Shown in pieces: positions 26,801 to 35,700 of a stretch of 64,000 nucleotides of DNA. The notes under the pieces were generated by a model. The model did not search any database and was not told where the DNA came from. It was given only the letters and a program-made list of their open reading frames with translations. The stretch is from Eonycteris spelaea (lineage: Eukaryota; Chordata; Mammalia; Chiroptera; Pteropodidae): the NCBI GenBank assembly GCA_003508835.1, contig PUFA01000012.1, positions 17,340,001-17,404,000 of the forward strand, in the 5' to 3' direction. The position numbers were made by a program, and so were the translations under genes. The stretch's first letter is position 1. Every line of letters starts with the position of its first letter.

Positions 26801-29800
26801 ATCTTTATTCTGAAGCTAGTTTCGAATGATTACGATCTGTAGTCATGGCCCTTGTATGCCATTCTTTCCTTACACTTACTGAGTAAGTAAAACATGATGG
26901 AGAAACTTTATGATTTAACTTGTACTTGTTCTCATACTTAATGGATCAAAAGATTTCGCAACTGAAACCTCAGCTGGCCATGTCCTAAGTTAAAACATAT
27001 GGCAGGAAATGAAGTTTTCCATAAAATAACATTTAGAGTCTTCTACTGTTCAATAAAATAACAATACATTTGCCAACCTTTTACTAGCACACATTTTCAA
27101 TGCTTTGACGAAGTCAGCAGCTAAAAGGAAATGCCATCACACTGGTTGAAAAAGCAGGTTTTATGTAGGATATCTTGATGCTGCTGCAAAAGTCTCTGTA
27201 CAGGAAATGGGTCTTTCTTTGGGGAACTTGACTGGCTTCCTCTGTTCATTCCCATTCATTCATTTGCTGGCTTAAAAATTTAAACAAAGCCAAGGTTAGA
27301 GTTGACCTTAAACAAAAGAGGGCACAGAGAATTTCAGAGGTGAAGGAAAACTTACGCATCATCAAAACTACCGTTTTACACATAAGGACACCAAGGCCCA
27401 GAGACATTATTTAAATTGGGGCAGAGGAACAATCTGATGATGAAAAGAAACTGGTTTTACTGAGGTGATTCCTGACAAGGAAAGACCACAAAATCTGTCA
27501 ACTGTACAACTTCTTCAGTGGCCCATCCTCATCAGCACTACATCCTGGCAAATGAACTTTCCTTGCTCCTACCAAGGGCCAACCTGTCCACTGGGCCAAC
27601 CTCCGCTCTGCCTTCTCAGGTCTTCACTCGTGCAAGTATCACCCCTTCTCTCTCACACATCACCCCTTCTCCCCACCTCCACAAGAACACCTGTGCACTG
27701 AGACCTTCCACCTTGAATAACAGCAGCAGCAGCAAACACCTATATAGAGAGCTTACTGTGTTCCAGGTATTTTACACACATTAATTCATTCGATCTTTAC
27801 AAAAACTCTAAAAGGTATGTATTACTATTATCCCTATTTTACATAGAGAAAACGTTGAGGTCCCAGAGCTAGTAAGTGGCAGAGACTGGAATCCAGGCAC
27901 TTGACCACTGTGCTTTAATGCTTCTCAAAATACCAAAAACAAAAAATCAAACAACTCCTCACCTCCCCCCAAAAATTCTCTCCCTTAACCCAACTATTGC
28001 CCCATTTCTCTGCTCCCATTCACGTGAAAGGCTCTCAAGAGTTATATATGGTCCTGGCTCCACTTTCTTATCTCCCATTTCTCTCCAACACAATACAGTC
28101 AGGCTTTTACACTCAGCAATGTACTAAAGCCGGTCATTCTGGTCACCCACTACCTGATTAGCTAAATCCAATGACAATCTCTCAGCAGAATCCAGCACAG
28201 GTGGCCCCTCCTTCCCTGAAACACCCCGCTGATTCCCCTCTTGCCTCACTGTCCACTCCCTCTCTCTCTTCTCTCGTGGTCCCTCCTCTTCTGCTTACCC
28301 TCTAAATGTTAACACATCCAGTGCTGAGGCCTGAGCCTTCTTCCCTTACTCTCTACATGGCTTAAACTTTTTATTTCCAGCAGTGAACTCCAAACTCATA
28401 TATCCAACTGTCAATTTGAATTTCCTTTTCAAACAACACATCCAACACAGAACTCTCTTATCTCCCAAAGTTTCTTCCTTTTTATTATTATGGGAAATTT
28501 CAAACATATAAAACTAGTAAAAATAATAGAATGAACCTCCATTGAACCCATGTTCCAGATTCAACAGTTAATGTAAGTTGATATAACTCATGGCTAATAT
28601 TGTTTCATCTGTAACTCCATCCACTTCCCACCTCCCATCCCAGATTATTCCAAAATTGAGTTATTTCCCCTTCTCCAAACTTATTCTTCTCCACATTAGC
28701 AAATATATGTCACCATCATCATCTATCCAGATTACTCAAATCCCAAAGCTAGAAATATGTTTCCTCTTCTCTCATTAATTGCACCTGTACCCTCAATCTG
28801 TGAACCCCACTAGCCCTACCTCCATCCCAGATCCGCCCAATGCTCTTCATCACCACCACTACCATACTACCCTGAGCCACCAGCACGTCTTCTGGCACTA
28901 GGTCAATAGCCTCCAATCTGGCGTCAAAGTAAAACAACAACAACAACAACAACAAAAACAGTGCTTTCCCAAGCAAATTGATGACCAATTTAAGATGTAA
29001 ATCATAAGTCGTTCCCCTGCTTAAAACCATCCAACTCCTAATCCAAGCCCACAGCAGTTTATACAAGCTGGGCCCTGCCTACCTCTCACCCTACCACCTT
29101 CCTCTAAACATGCCAGGCTCCTTCCTGCCTCAAAGCCTTGGCTCTTGCCAGTCCCTCTGCCAGGAATGCTGTGCACCTGGCTGGCTCTTTTTCTTATTCA
29201 AGTCTCAGCTCAAATGTTACACACCCATTTACAATAGCACCCTTGTCCCCAGCCATTGCCCTGTTTTATTTCCTTCGTAGTGTATATCACATGTGACAGT
29301 CTCTTGCTCATCTGTACCATAGCAAGTTCCATGTACAGCAGGGACTTTACCTGCCTCATGCACTGCTGTGTCCCCTGCACCTATGAAAGGGCTGGGCACA
29401 CAGCAGGCACTCAACACATGTCTGCTGATATTAAATAAAATCCATTTCATTTGACTAGATTCCTAGAGGTAAAATGGAAAAAAGCCTTGCCTCTTAGATT
29501 ACTTAATTTATTGAACAAAAGTATGTGACTGAAAAGCACTAACACGATACATTTTAGACATGAACAAATTAAGTTCTGGACATAGAGGCAGGTCCTCATT
29601 TTCCACAGCTCATATCTATACAGAACCATAGAGTACACTTGCATCATCATCTATTGTCACTGCTGCTACTTTACAAAGTGACTCACCAGAGGTAGTACAG
29701 GTAATCAGCCACAGAGGTGAGATTAACACCTGTTGATGCTGCTCAAGGAAACATATTAAATGCCTATGGCATGTCAACACTGTGCTAGACACTGTGGCTA

Positions 29801-32800
29801 CAGCAGTGTTAAGCTGAGTCTTCCCCCAGGGGACTCCTCTTTTGCAGGGTGATCTGTGTACCCTGAGGACCCCGAGGCCAGCTGCCAGGGCCATCAAACT
29901 GAACTTCCCTGGAAGTTTCTCTGAGAAACTGGGGCCCGGGGCCCAGGCCCTCTACATGCCCATGGTTATCTCTAGGTGGTGGGTGCCTGAGGTTTCTCCC
30001 TAGCTCTCTCTGCTCAGCCAGAGTTGACAGTGCCATGAGACTGGCACTGCTTGTCCCAGATTCTCCAACCAACAGACTCTGACAATCAAAGCAAATTAGG
30101 TGTCCAACTACTGGGAAATGTCCCGTATTAAAGAGGTGCTCTCCTCTCCCACCAAATGAAGACGGCCACTCCAGCATACGCTCTTCCCAACATGTGTAGG
30201 TGATAACAAATAGTAAATGTTAAACTCAGGATATGGGCCAGCTCTCCAGCCGAGCGGCCCATCCCACTCAAACCTAGGCCTCAGCGAAACCACGAGTCCA
30301 GCAGATTATCAGTCCTTAATAATCAGCACCGAGATCCACACGATCCCCAAAGGTCCCTGCCCCAGGATCCCAGCCATTTGATTTGTTAGCTACCTACTGT
30401 GCCAGCATGACTGCTTCCTTTCTTCCGCCCAGTAACACCTAAGTGAAGTTTGATTTGGAATGATGAAAAGGATATGTGAAATTTATCCTCTACTGTGCTG
30501 CTCAGTTAAACTTTATCCAAGTCAAGTGTCATATTTTTTTTTTTTGGTAGTAGAAAAACCACTTCAATGTCAAAGATCTGAGTTCAAAGAGTGAACCCTC
30601 CACTTACTTGAACAAGTCTTTGAAACTTAGGCTGAAAATGTAATTTATTATCCAAAACAGGGCACTTTGAGAGTGAAAGGGGGTGCTATTGATAACTCCA
30701 CCAGGACAAGCTAGGACTATCCAAGGCAAGTCAGGAAGCAGAGCCACTCTGTCTATACCTCCGAAGTCTTAACTTCGTCATCTGTGAAATGGGGATAAGG
30801 ACCCCTGTACTTCTCTCCCAGGGTGGTTGTGAGAATCGAGTAACAACTTACTACATCATCAAGTGTTCTACAAAGAAAAACGTAACAATACACAGGAGGC
30901 ATCTGTAAGCACAGACTTCTAGAAGTAGCAGGCTAGTACAACTGAAAAAGCAGTTTTTCCAAAGTCAGTTAAATGCACAAAACCAGTTCCTTCTGATCAG
31001 AGTTCCACTAGAATCTAAGGTCAGGGACCTTGTTTATCATTTTCAATGCTGTAACCCCAGGACCTGGCATATTTTCAGATTATTGCATAAGAATTAGTAA
31101 TATAAATTATTCTTTCATTACCAAACTCTCTCATCAAATTGATGAATAAAGTACATCTTGCTCGGTGGGTCAGCCCTCTACAGGGACCAAGCACACAGTG
31201 ACCGCTCCAATGAAATCTTAGTTTTACCTGAACAATCTTGGTGCACTACAGTATTTCTACTCTTACCTCCTTGACATTTCTGTTACCCAGACTGCTTATT
31301 CTTTGATCCGTAAGAAAAAAATGTGAGCGCAACACAGTCCAATGTCATTCAATTAGGAGCTCAGTTTACTGCATCAGCATGATCCCAAACTGGTTACATT
31401 TATTTACAGCCCTAAGTAAGAAGCATTAACATCACATCATGGTCATTCAGTAAGTTCTCTAAAGGGAACCCAGTGTCTAATAAGGAAAGGACATTTCTGG
31501 GTGGATGAGTGCTCCATTCTCTACCCACTCCGGGAGGGCAGCAGGGTCCTTTGGCCTAAGAACCACAGACCTGGTCTGGAGCTTCCCTCTGGCCCTGGGA
31601 GAAACCACCAGATAGCTCCTAGGCTCTGCTTCGTCTTTTGTAAGATGTAGATGGAATCTTATCCTTAGGCTACTTCAGATTTTAACTGAAGAGCAAGTAG
31701 CAGGTAGGGAGTTTTGTAAAGTGTATCTGCAATACAGACAAGACCATGAGGTGAGCCAGTTCTGTTACATCTCAACCTGAAGCACTATTCATTTCAGCAA
31801 GTCCAAGTCTGAGCTTCTGCTCTATGGCTAGGAGATTCCCTGTGGAAGGGCTGGGGTGAGCCCCGATGACTTTATACCACTCAGGTAGTGGCCCCAGACA
31901 TCATCTAGCTTTATCCAGCTCCTCCCAGCTCCTGGATCTTTTTCTCTTTGGGAAAGGAGTGGAAATTAGTAACAGAAGTAAAAGATAAGAGTTGAAATTG
32001 GAAAACTCTTCCACCAAGGTAAGAGCATGGTTGGAATTAGCCCTATAATTTTATGACTTCTGGGAATTAAAATCCTCAACTTTTCAATCATACTACTAGA
32101 GTTCACATTAACTTTCTGTGTAGTCTTCTTAAACTTGGCTCAAAATAACACCCCCCCCCAAAAGTCTCAATAATTTTGTCCTATAAAATTCGGAAATAGC
32201 TAATTCAGGGGTTGGCAAACTACGATCCACAGACCAAATCTGGATGTTTTGGTAAAGAACATATTGTCGAAATCCAGCCACATTGATTTGTCTATGTGTT
32301 ATCTATGGCTATTTTCACACTATAAAGGCAGAGTTTTGTAGTTAGAGCTAAGATAGATAGCATGGCTCATGAAGTCTAAAATACTATCTAGCCCCTTACA
32401 GAAAGTCTGCCAAACTCTGCACCAGCTCTACCTGCCTCAAAATATAAAAGAAAAGAATACAGTCTACAACTGTTAAACTTCTTTTTCTTCAAAACTGGCA
32501 AGGTTTCACTTTTCAAAAAAGAAATTCTAACATCTTACATTTACAGAGTCAGCATTTTTGTGTGTTGAACAAACCCCGCAAAAAAGTATTTTTGGATTTA
32601 TCATTGGTGGGAAAAGTATATTTTCCCACACTTCCAAAAATGTTATGAGAACTAATTGTACATAGACCTCACAAAACATCAGTTTAGAGCTGAATCCACA
32701 AACACACCACCCTTACTGCCAAAGCAATTTTCTGAAAATAGAATTAGTTTTAAAAGTGGGGCCTAAACAATACTCTTGAACATAAAATAGTATCCTGCTA

Positions 32801-34143
32801 TTATTACTCAAAGTTAAGCTACTGTGACAATACAATGTCTAACCGTGTTATAGAAGTGTATAAATCATTCTTTATGTGAAATTTTTTTAACTTTTAACAC
32901 TAAGCTAAATATATCTAAATATGTGAAGAATCACTCAAAAAGCAAAACGAAGTTCCAATTTATGTTTGTAAAAGGAAATGTGGTTACTCACTCAGTTAAA
33001 GGGTGAGGATCCTTATTCCCCAGCCCTTGACACCCCTTCAGATGGTGGATTGACATTCTACAGTCTGAATATGGTGGGAAAAAGTCTGCACATGGGAACA
33101 GTACCAAGAGCTCGTCCACCTTCCTTTCTCAGATGTTTTTGTTTTCTCCCTTGATAAAATAGTTGTTCTAAAGCAGGGATAAGAATAAGGACCTTGAGAC
33201 ATAATGTCAAAAAAAAAAAAAGAAAGAAAAAGAAAAAGGAAGGAAGGAAGGAAGGAAGGAAGGAAGAAGGAGGGAGGGAGGGAGGGAGGGAGGAAGGAGA
33301 AGGGAGGGAGGAAGGGAGGGAGGGAGGAAGGAAAACTAAGCTATTCATAAAATGTAGGCTCTAAAAGAAGTTCTATCCCTAAAACACAACCCTACACATC
33401 ATACCTGAGGACAGTTCCCTGAACTGCTGCTATACGTCTTTCACCAAAAATTAATCCATTCATTCCAAGTTCAAACGGAAAAGTTTTGAGTATTTCACTA
33501 TCATCTTTTCAAATCAGTTGTAATATGTCCTGTTCAGAAAAGTTCTGAACAAAAAAATAACCTCTGTCCTCCAAAGGTCAAGCTCATCTAATACCTTCTC
33601 CATAAGGCAGTCAAACTGTGTGCCAACTGTGCAGCCTAAGAAAACTTGCCACAGCCCAAAGATACAAACCTCCCGTCGAACGACATTTGCAGTTCTCTCC
33701 AAGTGATCAGTTTTCTTTTTGGATTTCATTATGCTTTAATAGAAAGTAAAATTAGGTTATTAAGAATTATCCTCATGAGTAATCATTAAATTATTTTCCC
33801 CTACAATATCATGATTATCCAAAATACAATATAACATTATGGATCCTAGAAAATGGTCAATGAAAATTTGCACATCTAACTAAAGTTTAACAATTTACTG
33901 ATGTTATGCACATTTAAGCAGTGCTATGTTATGACTTCAGGAGTTTGATATGCCTCTCGCAACCAACAGCTGGTCAGGTCTCTTGGAATATCACCTCAAA
34001 TGACACTGAAGGGCAATGACTCACCTGGCTAGAGTAAGATGGCGCAAGGTACTGGGCGTCAATCTCAACGAAGCAGCCTGGGTGCAGATGGCTCCAACAG
34101 AGCTTCGTAAAAACCCAGGGACCACGACAACAGCAGAGGCCAT
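6960..34143 (-). CDS. OXNAD1: OXNAD1, oxidoreductase NAD-binding domain-containing protein 1 (whole coding span, 7 coding exons)
   Basis: Seven minus-strand segments join in one frame: 34143-34025, 33733-33670, 22565-22459, 15040-14899, 8872-8630, 7845-7737 and 7114-6960. They total 939 nt, or 312 residues plus TAG, which is the length I recall for human OXNAD1. All internal borders are GT-AG and the split codons rejoin correctly. The product belongs to the ferredoxin-reductase-like flavin/NAD family and is placed in mitochondria in mammals; its substrate is not well established. Visible motifs are the flavin-site segment GGFSICSSP (about residues 109-117), the nucleotide-binding loop GGVGINP (177-183), the NAD-side CGPPPM (283-288) and the C-terminal FEKWW. 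The N-terminus is rich in Ala, Val, Arg and Ser and has few acidic residues, consistent with an import signal. The gene starts near the DPH3 promoter and runs away from it. Untranslated 5' exons are unresolved. Confidence 0.97.
7737..7845 (-). CDS. OXNAD1: OXNAD1 coding exon 6
   Basis: The acceptor is GACATTCCAG. The exon begins [20 protein letters not shown] and ends AELKPYIT plus the first G of the next codon. The donor is GTGAGT. It spans residues 226-261 and forms part of the NAD-side Rossmann-like lobe. Introns on both sides are short: 784 nt before it and 622 nt after it. Confidence 0.97.
7846..8629 (-). other. OXNAD1: OXNAD1 intron between coding exons 5 and 6
   Basis: A 784-nt intron with canonical borders. 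Plus-strand frames at 8140-8456 (up to 104 codons) have no recognisable family features and are not called. Confidence 0.9.
8630..8872 (-). CDS. OXNAD1: OXNAD1 coding exon 5 (NAD-binding loop)
   Basis: The acceptor is TCCTTAG. The exon reads [20 protein letters not shown], then [20 protein letters not shown] and ends [11 protein letters not shown] at 8630, followed by GTGAGG. It spans residues 145-225. [13 protein letters not shown] is the classic nucleotide-binding loop of the ferredoxin-NADP reductase fold, followed by LFYSAKN, the next strand in the family. It is the largest coding exon (243 nt). Confidence 0.98.
10435..10620 (+). repeat. MIR SINE
   Basis: 'GATCTAGGAGTCAAAGATCG', 'CTTCACTTCTCTGACCTCTG' and 'CATCTGGAAACGGGTGCCAG' follow the MIR core in order, followed by the degenerate 'CAGGGCTGTGGTGGGCATCA'. 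Confidence 0.7.
10639..10679. repeat. perfect 12-bp inverted repeat
   Basis: AAATACCCTGCT at 10639-10650 is the exact reverse complement of AGCAGGGTATTT at 10668-10679, with a 17-nt spacer. It sits just past a MIR in an OXNAD1 intron. No function is implied. Confidence 0.9.
12570..14090 (-). mobile_element. L1 LINE remnant, 3' part, antisense
   Basis: 'GTTTATACATTCATCTACTG', 'TTGCTGGGTCGTATGGTAAG', 'TTCCCTAATGGTTAAGATGT' and 'TCTATCCCTTTACCAATACC' are antisense L1 3' sequences in the expected order. It is decayed and lies antisense to the plus strand, so sense to OXNAD1 transcription. Confidence 0.85.
14899..15040 (-). CDS. OXNAD1: OXNAD1 coding exon 4 (flavin-binding motif)
   Basis: The acceptor is TTTTCCTTTTAG. 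The exon begins with G, completing Trp97, then [20 protein letters not shown], then [20 protein letters not shown] and LWIHNQ. The donor is GTGAGC after CAG at 14899. It covers residues 97-144. GGFSICSSP occupies the position of the flavin-contacting RxYS/T-type motif of ferredoxin reductases, with an unusual Phe-Ser-Ile-Cys core also found in human OXNAD1. The exon lies between two L1 remnants of opposite orientation (12.6-14.1 kb minus, 15.1-17.65 kb plus). Confidence 0.97.
15090..17652 (+). mobile_element. L1 LINE remnant with broken ORF2
   Basis: A sense L1 ORF2 run. A short frame at 15824-16105 preserves reverse-transcriptase wording ([23 protein letters not shown]), but the usual catalytic ADD is mutated to TDD and frameshifts and stops break the rest. 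It continues through 'GGAACCCTTATACATGGTGG' and 'AAATGTTCCATCAACTGATG' to the 3' region near 17652. It is antisense to OXNAD1 and starts only 50 nt from coding exon 4. Confidence 0.9.
17943..18001. repeat. short tandem duplication
   Basis: The block TTGATCTATGACCTTGAAAG near 17943 recurs about 33 nt later as TTGATCTATGACCTTAAAGA. It lies directly before the T15 tract. Confidence 0.8.
18007..18048. repeat. T15-spacer-A21 homopolymer hairpin
   Basis: Fifteen T (18007-18021), GCATTT, then twenty-one A (18028-18048) form a self-complementary run. It could reflect two tails meeting or slippage. Confidence 0.9.
18299..18313 (-). promoter_or_regulatory. candidate CTCF site
   Basis: On the minus strand GCAGCAGAGGGCACT fits the CTCF core (CCASYAGRKGGCR-like) with one weak position at the first base. 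Motif match only. Confidence 0.4.
19314..19804 (+). other. open frame ending at a poly(A) run; possible retroposed insert
   Basis: A 157-codon frame runs from 19314 to TAA at 19785-19787, and almost immediately a run of 16 A follows (19789-19804). The frame has CpG-rich segments and a hydrophobic stretch near residues 33-48, but I recognise no family, and no AATAAA precedes the A run. It may be a 5'-truncated retroposed sequence or a chance frame beside an A tract. No target-site duplication was found. Confidence 0.3.
19815..19930 (-). repeat. MIR SINE fragment
   Basis: 'GGCACTGTGCTAAATGTCTG' followed by 'ACATGGAAACTGAAACGCAG' fits an antisense MIR. Diverged and short. Confidence 0.5.
20310..20334. 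repeat. perfect 10-bp inverted repeat
   Basis: ACTGGTTCCT (20310-20319) and AGGAACCAGT (20325-20334) are exact complements across the 5-nt spacer TGTAC. Confidence 0.9.
21542..21571. repeat. 15-bp perfect tandem duplication
   Basis: CTTGCTATTATCACA occurs twice in direct succession with no mismatch. Confidence 0.95.
22459..22565 (-). CDS. OXNAD1: OXNAD1 coding exon 3
   Basis: The exon follows an ACTCAAG acceptor and reads [17 protein letters not shown], then [18 protein letters not shown] and the first two bases of Trp97. The donor is GTAAGT. It covers residues 62-97, the first strands of the flavin-binding barrel; FKAGQW is the family's typical segment before the flavin motif. It has no methionine and is easy to miss in ORF scans, but the frame, the split Trp codon (TG/G) and the similarity to human OXNAD1 make it secure. 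Confidence 0.96.
24010..24235 (+). repeat. MIR SINE
   Basis: A near full-length match in order: 'CAGCATGGGCTCTATTTCTA', 'AATCCTGGCTCCGCAATTTA', 'CTGGGCACGTTACCCTAGCC', 'CAGTTATAAAATGAGAATAA' and 'GGAGGATTAAACGAGATAAT'. Confidence 0.85.
24975..25195 (-). repeat. MIR SINE
   Basis: Antisense MIR: 'CACTAATTCATTCAGCTAAT', 'TGCAGATGAGGAAATGGAAG', 'CAACTTGCTCAAGATGGCTC' and 'ATTCAAACCTAGGTCTGCTT'. Confidence 0.8.
25640..25990 (+). mobile_element. L2 LINE fragment
   Basis: 'AAAACCTTCAAGGGCTCTCC', 'CAGGCCCTGCTCAAACACTA' and 'CCGCCTGAGGTCTTTCCTCT' follow the sense L2 3' half. A short (AAAC)n run interrupts it near 25690. Confidence 0.65.
26156..27260 (-). pseudogene. probable processed retrocopy of an mRNA 3' end (minus strand)
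   Basis: On the minus strand the segment ends in AATAAA (26194-26189), 20 nt of ordinary sequence and then A13 (26168-26156), exactly the 3' end of a polyadenylated transcript. The 1 kb upstream is AT-rich, free of recognised repeats and resembles a 3'UTR. I cannot identify a parent gene, the 5' border is approximate, and no target-site duplication was seen. The alternative is a true alternative terminal exon of OXNAD1, which runs in this same direction. Confidence 0.4.
27735..27915 (-). repeat. MIR SINE
   Basis: Antisense MIR: 'GAGAGCTTACTGTGTTCCAG', 'TTAATTCATTCGATCTTTAC', 'ATCCCTATTTTACATAGAGA' and 'AGTAAGTGGCAGAGACTGGA'. A (CAG)4 run lies just before it at 27721-27732. Confidence 0.85.
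28040..29450 (+). mobile_element. L2 LINE, long sense copy
   Basis: A long ordered match to the L2 3' half, including 'CCAAACTCATATATCCAACT', 'GTTCCCCTGCTTAAAACCAT', 'CTTATTCAAGTCTCAGCTCA', 'TGTACAGCAGGGACTTTACC' and the end block 'CACACAGCAGGCACTCAACA'. It is split by an unrelated piece at about 28478-28770 and by a (CAA)n run at 28934-28957. Frames in it are decayed. Confidence 0.85.
28478..28770 (-). mobile_element. L1M 3'UTR fragment inside the L2
   Basis: 'TTTTTATTATTATGGGAAAT', 'TTCAAACATATAAAACTAGT' and 'GAATGAACCTCCATTGAACC' are the antisense 3'UTR of old L1 elements, flanked on both sides by L2 sequence in matching order, so it inserted into the L2. Confidence 0.7.
30760..30890 (+). 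repeat. MIR SINE fragment
   Basis: 'CTTCGTCATCTGTGAAATGG' and 'CCAGGGTGGTTGTGAGAATC' are MIR core sequences in sense order. Confidence 0.75.
31000..31075 (+). repeat. L2 3'-end fragment
   Basis: 'CCACTAGAATCTAAGGTCAG', 'GGACCTTGTTTATCATTTTC' and 'CCCCAGGACCTGGCATATTT' match the sense L2 terminus. Confidence 0.75.
32206..32419 (+). mobile_element. non-autonomous hAT-Charlie-type DNA transposon
   Basis: The element starts CAGGGGTTGGCAAACTACGA and ends 'CAGAAAGTCTGCCAAACTCTG', imperfect terminal inverted repeats of a common mammalian hAT family, with 'TGTTATCTATGGCTATTTTC' inside. No clear 8-bp target duplication remains. Confidence 0.75.
33209..33335 (+). repeat. 127-nt pure purine tract, (GGAA)n and (GGGA)n
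   Basis: Every base from 33209 to 33335 is A or G: an A-rich head, then about seven GGAA units, then GGGA units. It is 335 nt inside the OXNAD1 intron after coding exon 2, and is therefore a pyrimidine run in the transcript. The minus-strand frame full of Ser, Leu and Pro across it is an artefact. Confidence 0.95.
33670..33733 (-). CDS. OXNAD1: OXNAD1 coding exon 2
   Basis: The acceptor is TATTAAAG. The exon starts with C at 33733, completing the serine codon, then reads [21 protein letters not shown]. The donor after GAG is GTTTGT, a weaker but acceptable 5' splice site. It encodes residues 40-61, a basic, charged linker between the import-type N-terminus and the flavin domain. The intron between coding exons 1 and 2 is only 291 nt, while the next intron is about 11.1 kb. 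Confidence 0.95.
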
Positions 34144-34151
34144 GGTGCTTC
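34025..34151 (-). CDS. OXNAD1: OXNAD1 coding exon 1 (start codon)
   Basis: A pyrimidine-containing acceptor ending TTTGCCCAG precedes the exon at 34151. Eight 5'UTR bases follow, then ATG at 34143 in a good context (CACCATGG). It encodes residues 1-40, beginning [19 protein letters not shown], close to the human N-terminus as I remember it. The exon stops after AG at 34025, followed by GTGAGT. The split serine codon AG/C is completed by the next exon. A longer reading frame on this strand (about 34159-33974) is out of frame with the known protein and is not the gene product. Confidence 0.93.
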
Positions 34152-34619
34152 CTGGGCAAACATAAAACTCCAAGTTAAAGTACTTTAAGAAAAAGTAGAA
34201 AAATATCAGACTATTTTAGGGGCCAATGAAAAAGGGGCCAATATTCAAGCTAGGCGTGCTTGTGTTCTTACTTATCTAACAACAAAGCAATTAAGGGCCT
34301 AGCTTCACCCTGACAAAATTTCTGCCATTATTTAGAGCTGATTCAATGGATCTCCATAGTACATACATATGTAATTATTGCTGCCATCAAATATTCATGT
34401 TCTCTATTAGTTTCCAAAATCTCTGACCAAGTTCTATGACTAATCTTAAGCTATTACAGAAGAGGAGAGATTTTCTGATTACTTGATCGTTTTATTCCAC
34501 CCAAAGAGCATCAAATAAGTTTTAACATTTCTTGTTAAAGTGCAAGGGGCAGACAAATTGTCTGAAGTTTACAGCTATGAGAACGAACAAACTGCAACTA
34601 TATGCATAACACAGGTAAA

Positions 34620-35150
34620 TATCGCAAATATGGAATAAAAGAATGAAAGTAGTCAGACTCTAAAGTGCAAATTCTATGGGTCCAGTCATATAAAGTAGAG
34701 AAACAGAAAAAATTAATCTACAAAGTTGAAGATCAAGTTAGCAGTTACCCTTGGGGAAGTGACAACATTATTTTTTAATCTGAATGCCGATTGCAAGAGT
34801 ATTCTCATTTTGTAAAAATTCATCAAACCACGAAGGATATTTAGGGCAGTAAAAACACTCTGTGTGACACCATAATGATAGACACATGTCATTAAACATT
34901 TGCCCAAATCCACAGAACATACAACACCAAGAGTGAGCTGTAAACTATGGACTTTGGGTGATAATGATGTGTCAATGTAGGTTCATCAGTTTTAACAACT
35001 GTACCACTTCAGTGGGAAATGGTGATACGGGGAAGGCTGTGCATCTGTGGGGGCGGGGTATATTAGAAATCTCTGTACTCTCCCTTCGATTTTGCTATGA
35101 ACCCAAAGCTGCTCTAAAAAAGTTGTCTTAATACAATTCATCAAGCTGTC
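34620..35150 (+). mobile_element. L1 3'UTR, L1MA/MB-type
   Basis: 'AACACCAAGAGTGAGCTGTA', 'TGGACTTTGGGTGATAATGA', 'GTACCACTTCAGTGGGAAAT' and 'AAATCTCTGTACTCTCCCTT' are the well-known 3' end of mid-age L1 elements in sense orientation. Confidence 0.85.
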
Positions 35151-35539
35151 CTCTTAGGATTTTTGTACTTTTTTGTTTGTATGTTACACACTTCAATAAA
35201 AGTTTAAAAAACAAAAACCCAGAAAGGTTCCCAACATTTCAAATTCTAAAACTACTAGCCTATCAGCAAAAGCACTAATTGGGAGTCAGATGATGTATTT
35301 TTATGGTTTCTACCATTTTGTTTTCCTCAGTTAATTTGTAAATATTTCTATACCCAAGATGGCTGCTTTTAACACATTATACTGCTGTATCTGTCCTTAC
35401 TCACCTTAGTTAGCTTGAGAATAAATGGAGACATATGTGAACATTCTTTTTTCTAAGATCTTTTGAAGGCACCATATAAATTAATGGCAATAAACTTAGT
35501 GTTAGAAAAATATTCAGGCTAGGTGTGCTTATGTTCCTA

Positions 35540-35700
35540 CTCCATATTCATTAATTTAGCCCTTCATTTGATAAATATTTATTAAGAGCCCATTACGTGT
35601 CAGGCACAGAGGATACAGATGTGAACAAAACAAAAAACTTCTTAGGGAGCTTATATTTTAGAAGGCAGAGACAGAAAATAAAAGTAAATAAATCAGGTGC
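35540..35700 (-). repeat. L2 3'-end fragment
   Basis: 'GATAAATATTTATTAAGAGC', 'CGTGTCAGGCACAGAGGATA' and 'AGGGAGCTTATATTTTAGAA' match the antisense L2 terminus. Confidence 0.7.

Larger units (their letters stand above)
22566..33669 (-). other. OXNAD1: OXNAD1 intron between coding exons 2 and 3
   Basis: An 11.1-kb intron, the largest between coding exons. Named content is listed separately (MIRs, L2s, retrocopy candidate, hAT, purine tract). The stretches 23050-24000, 24490-24960, 29830-30750 and 31080-32200 contain no element I can name with confidence; parts of 23700-24940 are pyrimidine-rich in a way that suggests worn L2. Confidence 0.9.

Noticed and set aside
33058..33348. 96-codon minus-strand ORF rich in Ser, Leu and Pro
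   Set aside because: Produced by the GGAA/GGGA purine tract.
33974..34159. 61-codon frame starting upstream of OXNAD1 coding exon 1
   Set aside because: Out of frame with the OXNAD1 protein; it starts in the intron before the CCCAG acceptor and runs through the GTGAGT donor.
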